NCBI GenBank assembly: GCA_902558815.1
Contig: CACEFF010000009.1
Coordinates: 1-38,918, forward strand
Length of the DNA stretch: 38,918 nt
Direction: 5' to 3'
Source: an uncultured Pelagibacteraceae bacterium
GTDB lineage: Bacteria; Pseudomonadota; Alphaproteobacteria; Pelagibacterales; Pelagibacteraceae
Within the stretch, counting starts at the first letter, position 1; every line of letters begins with the position of its first letter. Positions 32,510 to 38,918 of this stretch are shown here, in pieces. Made by a program: the position numbers and the translations under genes. The notes under the pieces are model-generated. The model was not told where the DNA came from. It saw only the letters and a list, made by a program, of their open reading frames with translations, and did no database searches.

Positions 32510-33529
32510 ATGAATAACAATATAGCTTTACTAGATATTTTAAGAGATATTAATATAGATAAAATTTCAAAAAAAGAGATTACTTTTTTTCATAAAAAAA
32601 AAATTTTAATTACAGGGGTATCTGGTTTAATTGGTATAAACCTTTTATTTTTTTTACATAAAATAAGTGAAAAGGAAAAAGTTTCAATTCAAATAGATGG
32701 AATATTTAATACAAGTTTGTTCAAATTTGTAAAAATTTTTTTTAAAGATAATAAAAATATATCCTTTAAAAAAATTGATCTAACAAAAAAGATTATCAAT
32801 GCTAAAAAAAAATATGATCTCATTTTTCATTGTGCCGGATATGGACAGCCAGCTAAGTTTTTAAAATTTAAAACTTCTACTTATAAATTAAATTCTTTTT
32901 CAATCATGAATCTTAAAGACAATCTTAAAAAAAAAGGAAAATTCATTTATATGAGTAGTACAGAGATCTATTCTGGGAATGAAAATTTATGTATTGAAAA
33001 AAGCATTGGTAGAACAACCACTTCACATCCAAGGTCATCTTACATTGAAAGTAAGAAATTTGGAGAATCTTATATTTTAAACTGTATAGATAATTTTCTT
33101 ATTTTTAGAGTGTGTTTAACTTATGGACCTGGTGTTAAATTCAATGACGAAAGAATTCTTAATATTCTTTTATTAAGAGCAATTAAAGAGAAAAGAATAA
33201 ATATATATGGTGGCTTAAATCAATTAAGATCTAACCTCTATATTAGTGATGCAATTAATATGATTATAAAAAGTACAGTAAGATTTAATAAAGAGATCTT
33301 TAATATAAATAATCATAATATGACAACAATAAATAAAATGGCTCAATTTATCTCCAAAATCTCTAATAAAAAAATAAAAAACCATAAAAGTTTTTTGAAA
33401 GGATCACCAAATGTTATTAAAATCTCAAATAAAAAAATTTTGAAATCAATCAAATATAAAATCTCTACTTCACTAAATGATGGTATAATGAAAACTTACA
33501 AATGGTATTTAAATTTAGTCAACCATTGA
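32510..33529 (+). CDS. NAD(P)-dependent extended SDR, sugar epimerase/dehydratase/reductase
   Basis: 339 residues. Cofactor motif TGVSGLIG at 35-42, then DLIFHCAGYGQPAKF, MSSTEIYSG (148-156), and the catalytic Y-x3-K as Tyr178/Lys182 (SSYIESKKFGES). FRVCLTYGPGVKF and NLYISDAINMI are standard extended-SDR blocks. The GYGQPAKF form resembles UDP-glucuronate decarboxylase/reductase-like members. In this operon it could reduce the 4-keto group last. About 30 extra N-terminal residues precede the Rossmann strand. It ends 1 nt from the convergent Ldh2 gene. Confidence 0.82.
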   Translation: MNNNIALLDILRDINIDKISKKEITFFHKKKILITGVSGLIGINLLFFLHKISEKEKVSIQIDGIFNTSLFKFVKIFFKDNKNISFKKIDLTKKIINAKKKYDLIFHCAGYGQPAKFLKFKTSTYKLNSFSIMNLKDNLKKKGKFIYMSSTEIYSGNENLCIEKSIGRTTTSHPRSSYIESKKFGESYILNCIDNFLIFRVCLTYGPGVKFNDERILNILLLRAIKEKRINIYGGLNQLRSNLYISDAINMIIKSTVRFNKEIFNINNHNMTTINKMAQFISKISNKKIKNHKSFLKGSPNVIKISNKKILKSIKYKISTSLNDGIMKTYKWYLNLVNH

Positions 33530-33530
33530 T

Positions 33531-34541
33531 CTAATGATCTAATAAATTTTTTATATCATTTTTGGTTTTTTGATCGAGCAAAATGTTTTTTTTTACATTT
33601 CTTTTATACCTGTAAAATTTATTTTCACCAGGATACAGTATTTCTTTAACGCCCTTAATCTTTGGTAATTTTTTAATAATCTTGATATTATTTTTAATTT
33701 CTTTCATAAAATTTTTTACAAATAAATTTGATTTCAAAGTTATGAACAAATGACCAACATTTTGTGGTCCAGAAAAGTCATCAAATGGATCTTTTACTTT
33801 ACCTGCATTATTTGCACCAGTTAAAACACCACTTAAAATATCAACCATCCAAGCAAGACCGGAGCCTCTAAATCCTGCAATTGGCAACTGAACACCCTCT
33901 AAAGCTTTTATGGCGTTTGTAGTCGGGTTTCCAAACTTATCTAAAGCAACCCCTTCAGGAATTTTTTGTTTTTTTCTAGCAGCAACTCTTATTTTGCCTC
34001 TGTTTATCATTGTAATAGAGCTATCAAGTATAAATGGAATTTTCGATCCAGTTGGACTTCCAAAACAAATTGGATTAGTTCCAAACAAACTTTTTAAAGC
34101 TCCATGAGGTGCTACAGCTGGTGGAGCATTTGTAAAAATTAAAGATATTAAATTTTTTTTTACTGCTTTTTCAGCATAAAATCCTGAAAGTCCATAATGT
34201 CCACTTTTTTTTACTGCAACCAATCCTATGCCAGTTTTTTTTGAATTTTGAATTGCCTTTTTTATTGCGATATCAGCAGCAACAAATCCTATACTATTGT
34301 CAGCATCAATGAAAGATATGGAATTAGAAATTTTTTTGATCTTTATTTTTGGTTTGGGATTAATTAATTTTCTATCTATTCTATTACAATACATTTTGAG
34401 TCTTGATAAACCATGCGAATGTGCGCCAACTAATTCTGCGTTAATTATAGCGTCAGCACATTTTTTACTGTGGTTAAGATTTAAACCTTTTTTAAGAAAT
34501 ATTTTTTTAACTGTATTTTTTAATTTAGTTATATTAGTCAT
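33531..34541 (-). CDS. Ldh2/malate-lactate-type NAD(P)-dependent dehydrogenase
   Basis: 336 residues of the malate/L-lactate/sulfolactate (YlbC-YiaK-ComC) family. Family blocks: ADAIINAELVGAHSHGLSRLKMYCNRI, KKTGIGLVAVKKSGHYGLSGFYAEKAV (catalytic His in SGHYG), TNAPPAVAPHGALKSLFGTNPICFGSPTG, and GFRGSGLAWMVDILSGVLTGANNAG. It reduces a 2-keto acid or the like; the substrate is unknown. It overlaps the fkbM stop by 8 nt and lies in a sugar island, where a role in 2-keto-acid decoration or unrelated metabolism are both possible. Confidence 0.82.
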   Translation of the reverse strand: MTNITKLKNTVKKIFLKKGLNLNHSKKCADAIINAELVGAHSHGLSRLKMYCNRIDRKLINPKPKIKIKKISNSISFIDADNSIGFVAADIAIKKAIQNSKKTGIGLVAVKKSGHYGLSGFYAEKAVKKNLISLIFTNAPPAVAPHGALKSLFGTNPICFGSPTGSKIPFILDSSITMINRGKIRVAARKKQKIPEGVALDKFGNPTTNAIKALEGVQLPIAGFRGSGLAWMVDILSGVLTGANNAGKVKDPFDDFSGPQNVGHLFITLKSNLFVKNFMKEIKNNIKIIKKLPKIKGVKEILYPGENKFYRYKRNVKKNILLDQKTKNDIKNLLDH

Positions 34542-35316
34542 TTAAAACTTTAAATATTAATTTATATAAAAAAATTTTATAATGTCCCATAACTATTTTA
34601 CGAATAAATTTTTGATAAAATTTGAGTTTATATTTTTGAAGCCAAGTTAAATTAAATCTATTATGGGTCGTTCTATTTCTAAAAAAAACGTTCAGCTCAT
34701 TATCAAAAGGATCATTTGATTTAATATCTGTAATAATAAAATTATTTTTTTTTAAAAATTTGTTTAAATTGTTAAAATTATTATTTGAATTTTGATATAA
34801 ATCTTTTTTTCTACTTGAAGATACTTCCACAACTCCATAATTAAGAAATTTAATATAATTACCTAAACTCTTTAAAACATTTATATCTGACCCTTGAGCA
34901 TCACAATGTAAATAACGTATATTATTAAAATTCTTATTTTTTAAGAAAGAGGATAATTTTATTACTTTTACCCTTGTTTTTTTGGTTACCTCATAATCTT
35001 TAACATGGCGTTTAAATTTATATAAGTTTTTATTGAAATTATATAAAGAGTGGGCCCCGACATTTTTAGAAATATTAAGAATTAGAGAAGTATTTTTAAT
35101 TGAAATTGCTTTATTGATAACTTTATAGTTATTTATTTTTGATCCAATAATTTTTTCTATCTTTTTTTTATGATTATTTATAATTTTAATATAGTATTTA
35201 TTTGGTTCGAATGCATACACTTTACAATCTTTAAATAGCAATGCTAATGATAAGCCATCATGACCCTCATTTGCACCAACATCAAATATTATTTGTTCCA
35301 ACAAAACTACATCCAC
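34534..35316 (-). CDS. FkbM-family SAM methyltransferase with a rebuilt 5' end
   Basis: 260 residues. The core begins IIFDVGANEGHDGLSLALLFKDCKVYAFEPNKYYIKII, with HCDAQGSDINVLKSLGNYIKFLNYGVVEVSSS further on, as in FkbM O-methyltransferases acting on sugars. The frame's only start that includes this core is GTG 35316, which lies inside a 17-codon SDR-epimerase remnant read in another frame (see separate entry), so the original N-terminus may have been lost. It is between a GT2 and the Ldh2 gene (8-nt overlap). Confidence 0.75.
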   Translation of the reverse strand: MDVVLLEQIIFDVGANEGHDGLSLALLFKDCKVYAFEPNKYYIKIINNHKKKIEKIIGSKINNYKVINKAISIKNTSLILNISKNVGAHSLYNFNKNLYKFKRHVKDYEVTKKTRVKVIKLSSFLKNKNFNNIRYLHCDAQGSDINVLKSLGNYIKFLNYGVVEVSSSRKKDLYQNSNNNFNNLNKFLKKNNFIITDIKSNDPFDNELNVFFRNRTTHNRFNLTWLQKYKLKFYQKFIRKIVMGHYKIFLYKLIFKVLND

Positions 35317-35335
35317 CTGTTACTAAAATTTTCAT
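35282..35335 (-). pseudogene. 5' remnant of an SDR sugar epimerase gene
   Basis: From ATG 35335 the minus strand reads M-K-I-L-V-T-G-G-C-S-F-V-G-T-N and then hits TGA at 35284-35282. KILVTGG-x-SF(V/I)G is the first beta strand and cofactor loop of an NAD-dependent epimerase (K-I-L-V-T-G-G-A-G-F-I-G). The start overlaps the stop of the upstream GT2 as ATGA, a typical coupled start. The reading then runs into FkbM sequence in a different frame. The simplest reading is deletion of nearly the whole epimerase gene, leaving its first 15 codons joined to fkbM. Confidence 0.7.
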
Positions 35336-36174
35336 TTTTTTGTGTTCAAAGATTTATATTCAAGTTTTATAAATTTTATTAATACTTTGAAAGAAATTTT
35401 AATATTAATCAAATTAAATTTTATAAGACTTTTGAAGAATCTTATTAGAAAGAACCTACTTTGTTTAATAGATAATTTTAAAAATTTTTTAAGAGAAGGT
35501 TTTTTAATTTTGTAACCAAAAGAATGATATCTCCAAATCCTGTTGGTTAAGCTCTCAATATCATCATCCTGCAAATGATAACATTTTGCATCTGGTTGAT
35601 AAATTGTTTGATAATTTTGGTGTGATTTTATCTTATTAATGAAGTCTACATCCTCACCATTTGTTTTTAAACTCTCATCATATCCATTTACATTTTTCCA
35701 TGCAGACTTTCTAAGCAATGTATTGCAGCCATATAAAAAAGGTGGATTTAAAATAAATTTTTCACCCCAGTTTTGACTATAATATTTTGCTCTCCATAAA
35801 TTTATTTTATTATCAATTTTTTTTTCAATCATATTTCCCCCACACATAACAATATTATTTTTCTCGATTTGACCTAATAATATTTCAAGCCAATTTTTAT
35901 CAAGCTCAACGTCTGCATCGATCGATCCTATGATGTCATTTTTACAATTTTTTATTGCTAAATTTCTATTGAATCCAAGTCCTAAGTTTGTTTGATTTTT
36001 AATCAATTTTACAAAATCATATTTTTTGACAATATCAAAAGTTTTATCTAAGGAATTATCATCGATGACAATTATTTCGTCTATCTTATGTGTCTGTCTC
36101 AATAAAGAGTCTAAAGCGTAACTTATTGTATTTTGAGCATTATAAGCTGGAATGTAGAATGATATTCTTTCCAA
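35332..36174 (-). CDS. GT2 glycosyltransferase
   Basis: 280 residues. The opening RISFYIPAYNAQNTISYALDSLLRQTHKIDEIIVIDDNSLDKT and LGFNRNLAIKNCKNDIIGSIDADVELDKNWLEILL (DAD as metal motif) are standard GT2; NGEDVDFINKIKSHQ is the ED acceptor block. No membrane helix is obvious, and the C-terminus is basic and hydrophobic. It would add a sugar to a surface glycan. It lies 5 nt after the radical SAM gene. Confidence 0.87.
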   Translation of the reverse strand: MERISFYIPAYNAQNTISYALDSLLRQTHKIDEIIVIDDNSLDKTFDIVKKYDFVKLIKNQTNLGLGFNRNLAIKNCKNDIIGSIDADVELDKNWLEILLGQIEKNNIVMCGGNMIEKKIDNKINLWRAKYYSQNWGEKFILNPPFLYGCNTLLRKSAWKNVNGYDESLKTNGEDVDFINKIKSHQNYQTIYQPDAKCYHLQDDDIESLTNRIWRYHSFGYKIKKPSLKKFLKLSIKQSRFFLIRFFKSLIKFNLINIKISFKVLIKFIKLEYKSLNTKK

Positions 36175-36179
36175 TTTAT

Positions 36180-37532
36180 CTAATTATTTTGTAGTTCTTT
36201 GACAAGTGATTGCCATTTTTTTCCACCATCTTTTTGTCGATCGTAATTTTCATCCGCAATCGCACCAGGATAAGTAGATAATTTTTGTTCATTAATCAAA
36301 GCATGCAAGGGTGTTCCTTCGATTTCAGCAGTGCCAGATTCTTGAACTGTACTAAATTTTGTGTCTTGTATAAATTTTTTTGTTTTAATCATATCGTCTT
36401 TTGTTTCTCCAGGTAAACCATAAGTGAAAGTTCCATGTACTGACATATTTAATGATCTTATATGAGAAACAATTTCAGATAAATATTTTAAATCCAAATG
36501 TTTGTTGACAATTTTGTCTACAACTACTTGACTTCCAGACTCTACTCCTAATTTTACTCCTTTACATCCACTATCAGCCATTTTACTCCAGGTTTCTTTT
36601 TTGGAGGTGTCTGCTCTACACATCGCAAACCATGGTATATTGAATTTAGACATTACTTCACTCATATTTTCGGTATGTCTATTGCCAATATTGAATGTAT
36701 CATCATCAAAATAAATTGCTTCAAACTTAAATCTGCCTGTTAATTCTTTTACTAAGTTTTCAACATAATCAGGCGTATATTGTCTAACAGATCTTTTTCC
36801 ATCACCATGAGGATCATTGCCAGTCATTGCAGCTGGCCAAACGCAAAAGATACATTTAAATGGGCATCCTCTACTACTCCAAATATGTGCTTGAGGATAC
36901 AATTTGTTCATGGGTATTGGGTTCCCATCAAAATATTTATCAAAAATTGTTTCGTCATAATATGGTAATGGAGCATTATTCATTTCATCTTTTGTTAGAA
37001 GGTCGTGTTCAATTACACCATTTTGGCCCTTAAGAACCTTTAAGACATTTTTTTCATATTCACCTTTTAAAACTGCATGAATAAATTGACTATCCCATTT
37101 TTCATCAGATGTAGAGATAGGACCTGCAACTATAATTTTTAATTTTGGATATTTTTTTTTAATTTCTTTAATAAGATTATAATCGTGCTCCCATGAAGGG
37201 GTGGCACTTTCAATTAATAAGTATTCAATTTTATTGCTAATTGAGTCCAAGTATTTATAAAAACTTTTATAAGACTCTGATAAGGCAATGCTATCCCTAA
37301 AAAAAACTTTATCTTTTCCAATTTCTTTTCCAATGTATGTGGTCGCATATCCCATGAAAAATGGATATGGGATGTAATCATGTGCCCTAGGATTATCCGG
37401 TGTACATCTTCCTTGATAAGTAAAAGGCCATCTTGATCCAGCTCTTACACCTCTTCTCCATCTTTTTTTTCTAAGAAAACCTCTGCTTTCTTTGCCTTCC
37501 CACCATGGAGGGTTACTGAATAAAATTGCCAT
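36180..37532 (-). CDS. Radical SAM protein with an N-terminal B12-binding-like domain
   Basis: 450 residues. The Fe4S4 motif is C-x3-C-x2-C at Cys223, Cys227 and Cys230 (SSRGCPFKCIFCVWP), with the B12-domain-like part before it (MGYATTYIG, LIESATPSWEHDYNLI, IIVAGPIS). No clear DxHxxG cobalamin motif was found. TIM-barrel features include YFDDDTFNIG and GVKLGVESGS. The family performs methylations, ring rearrangements or deoxygenations. Its place at the head of a glycan operon points to sugar or lipid modification. Confidence 0.82.
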   Translation of the reverse strand: MAILFSNPPWWEGKESRGFLRKKRWRRGVRAGSRWPFTYQGRCTPDNPRAHDYIPYPFFMGYATTYIGKEIGKDKVFFRDSIALSESYKSFYKYLDSISNKIEYLLIESATPSWEHDYNLIKEIKKKYPKLKIIVAGPISTSDEKWDSQFIHAVLKGEYEKNVLKVLKGQNGVIEHDLLTKDEMNNAPLPYYDETIFDKYFDGNPIPMNKLYPQAHIWSSRGCPFKCIFCVWPAAMTGNDPHGDGKRSVRQYTPDYVENLVKELTGRFKFEAIYFDDDTFNIGNRHTENMSEVMSKFNIPWFAMCRADTSKKETWSKMADSGCKGVKLGVESGSQVVVDKIVNKHLDLKYLSEIVSHIRSLNMSVHGTFTYGLPGETKDDMIKTKKFIQDTKFSTVQESGTAEIEGTPLHALINEQKLSTYPGAIADENYDRQKDGGKKWQSLVKELQNN

Positions 37533-37635
37533 AATTAAGAGTTATATATAAATCATTTATAACTTAAAGCATTACATTTTTTTTCACTAAATCTTATTTA
37601 ATGTTATAGGTAAAGGATTTTATTTATCAATTAAT

Positions 37636-38523
37636 ATGAAAATAATAGATACTACAACTTATTTTGAGGAAGATATGATAATGGACGTTCGCTTCAACGT
37701 ATTAAATGAATATGTTGATAAATTTATTGTATGTGAAGCAAACTATTCTCACAGTGGAAAGAAAAAAAATATCAATTTTGATAAAAATGATTTTCCAAAA
37801 TTTAAGGATAAAATTGTTCATTTGGTTTTAGAAGATGAGCCCAAGAATCTAGAGGATGAAACCTCAGAAGAACCGCATATACAAAGATCAAACAGCGTAA
37901 AAAGAATTAATTACCAAAGAGATTACATTTCAAATTACTTAAAAGATTTTGATGATGAAGACTTTATTATGTATAGCGATAATGATGAAATACCAAATTT
38001 AAAAGATATAAACTTTAAAAAATTAAAAAATAAAATAATCTTATTTAAACAAAAAACTTTTTATTATAAATTAAATTTATTACATCCATTACTTGATTGG
38101 TTTGGGACAAAATGCTGTAAAAAAAAAGATCTAAAGAACATGACTTGGCTAAGGTCTATTAAAAATAAAAAATATAATTTTTTAAGATTAGATGTACTAT
38201 TTTCAGAATTAAAATACATGAATATTAATATAATAGATAATGGAGGATGGCATTTTACAAATTTAAAAACACCTGATGATTTACTTAAAAAATATTTAAA
38301 CGATGAAATGCACTCAGAATTTAAATTAAGAAATGTTGGGTTGAATGAAATAAAAAGATTAATGGACAAACAGGTAGTAGGTTACAATCATTTTATAGAC
38401 TCCACTACTACCAACACTGAAAAGCATTCAACAGAGTTTCAATTAAAAAAAATAGATATAAATCTTTTACCACAATATATTGCACAAAATAGTTCAAAAT
38501 TTAAAGATTGGATTATAGAATAA
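37636..38523 (+). CDS. GT17-family glycosyltransferase (beta-1,4-N-acetylglucosaminyltransferase type)
   Basis: 295 residues. The family opening MKIIDTTTYFEEDMIMDVRFNVLNEYVDKFIVCEANYSHSGKKK is followed by DEDFIMYSDNDEIPNLKDI (the D-N-D-E metal/donor block) and WHFTNLKTPDDLLKKYL. This is the pattern of the MGAT3-like GT17 family. The specific donor and acceptor in bacteria are unknown. It overlaps the last gene's start by one base (TAATG). Confidence 0.82.
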   Translation: MKIIDTTTYFEEDMIMDVRFNVLNEYVDKFIVCEANYSHSGKKKNINFDKNDFPKFKDKIVHLVLEDEPKNLEDETSEEPHIQRSNSVKRINYQRDYISNYLKDFDDEDFIMYSDNDEIPNLKDINFKKLKNKIILFKQKTFYYKLNLLHPLLDWFGTKCCKKKDLKNMTWLRSIKNKKYNFLRLDVLFSELKYMNINIIDNGGWHFTNLKTPDDLLKKYLNDEMHSEFKLRNVGLNEIKRLMDKQVVGYNHFIDSTTTNTEKHSTEFQLKKIDINLLPQYIAQNSSKFKDWIIE

Positions 38524-38918
38524 TGTCAAGAAATATTATTTATGTCACTCATGCTGAAAAAGGACCCTCTGGAGGGGCTAAAATAATTTATCGGCACTCT
38601 GAAATTATTAATGATATAAAAAATTTTTCATCTGAAGTTTTACATTTAAGAAAAAGGAGATTTTCTAAACTTAAAATTTCTATTAACAAAAGATTAAAAT
38701 TAAATATTAATGATGAGTCTGGTTGGCAATTTAGTCAAATAGAGGGAATAAAAAATTTTAGTTACAGTTGGTTACAACATAAAATCAGAATTAAAAATAA
38801 TTTGAATTTTGATAGTAAAAGGGATTTTGTTATTCTCCCAGAAATATTTGCTCATCTAGCTGAAGAAATGTTAGTTAAAAAAAAAATCAAATATGCAATT
38901 TTTGTTCAAAATGGTTAC
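38523..38918 (+). CDS. Glycosyltransferase, N-terminal part, truncated by the window end
   Basis: 132 codons are visible from ATG 38523, which shares one base with the previous stop. The start SRNIIYVTHAEKGPSGGAKIIYRHSEIIN and the later FVILPEIFAHLAEEMLVKKKIKYAIFVQNGY resemble group-1 (GT4-like) glycosyltransferases, in which SGGAKV-type sequence opens the donor site. The C-terminal catalytic part lies outside the window, so the family is not certain. It continues the surface-glycan cluster. Confidence 0.7.
   Translation, partial: MSRNIIYVTHAEKGPSGGAKIIYRHSEIINDIKNFSSEVLHLRKRRFSKLKISINKRLKLNINDESGWQFSQIEGIKNFSYSWLQHKIRIKNNLNFDSKRDFVILPEIFAHLAEEMLVKKKIKYAIFVQNGY

Noticed and set aside
37541..37565. 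7-bp inverted repeat AGTTATA/TATAACT before the radical SAM gene
   Set aside because: Short arms made almost only of A and T in an AT-rich gap; expected by chance.
1..38918. tRNA, rRNA, CRISPR array, IS element or prophage
   Set aside because: No cloverleaf, repeat-spacer pattern, transposase or phage structural gene was seen on reading through both strands.

Overview
The window looks like the genome of a streamlined marine alphaproteobacterium of the SAR11 / Candidatus Pelagibacter type. This rests on very high A+T, intergenic gaps that are mostly 0-30 nt, many 1-, 8- and 14-nt gene overlaps, and gene content: AcuI, a Fut/Fbp iron importer, a ProXVW compatible-solute importer, and a DUF4396 protein. 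The organism assignment is inference from style and content, not from a marker gene. No tRNA, rRNA, CRISPR array, IS element or prophage was seen. No gene-free stretch exceeds about 110 nt once the small genes at 3770-3940 and 14618-14797 are counted.

Layout. (1) 1-2.6 kb: probable hisI start, folE, acuI and a LysR regulator. (2) 2.6-6.7 kb: an iron ABC importer with a Fur-like site upstream, a tiny Cys-rich gene and a 16-bp RNA hairpin between binding-protein and permease genes. (3) 6.7-11.4 kb: AzlCD exporter, then a ProX-ProV-ProW importer, again with a strong hairpin directly after the binding-protein gene; its permease carries a long extra N-terminal part. (4) 11.4-17.1 kb: thioredoxin-like protein, persulfide-dioxygenase-like hydrolase, DUF4396 protein, methyltransferase, cytochrome b561 and a cytochrome c whose start codons lie 3 nt apart, a GBBH-like dioxygenase, a HisN-like phosphatase and an SMR-like protein. 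(5) 16.75-20.82 kb, minus strand: a run of about ten small genes, most with strong AGGAG sites, encoding alpha/beta-barrel-like, cupin, SnoaL-like and secreted proteins of unknown role, behind a 10-bp leader hairpin. (6) 20.9-26.4 kb: cysK-cysE with a terminator, a VOC/LysE/MsrB set behind a clear sigma70 promoter, and a HisD-family dehydrogenase (possibly sulfopropanediol-type) downstream of a phosphotransacetylase.

(7) 26.4 kb to the end: a surface-polysaccharide island, even more A-rich and Lys/Asn-rich. The minus arm (26399-29145) has a polytopic GT-C-like protein and a DPM/GtrB-like GT2. The plus arm (29205-33529) encodes a coherent sugar-nucleotide pathway: a DegT-fold enzyme with His in place of the PLP lysine (a 3-dehydratase type), an RmlC-like epimerase, a two-gene transketolase and an SDR reductase/epimerase. 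A second minus arm (33531-37532) has an Ldh2-type dehydrogenase, an FkbM methyltransferase, a GT2 and a radical SAM protein. The last two genes, on the plus strand, are a GT17 and a partial glycosyltransferase. A 17-codon remnant of an SDR epimerase is fused out of frame to the 5' end of fkbM, a fossil of gene loss in this island.

The most novel candidate is the 29.2-33.5 kb set. A 3-deoxy-4-keto sugar nucleotide plus a dedicated split transketolase suggests transfer of a two-carbon (glycolaldehyde) branch, that is, a branched-chain deoxysugar made by a route unlike the pyruvate-dependent YerE route of yersiniose. This is inference from family logic.
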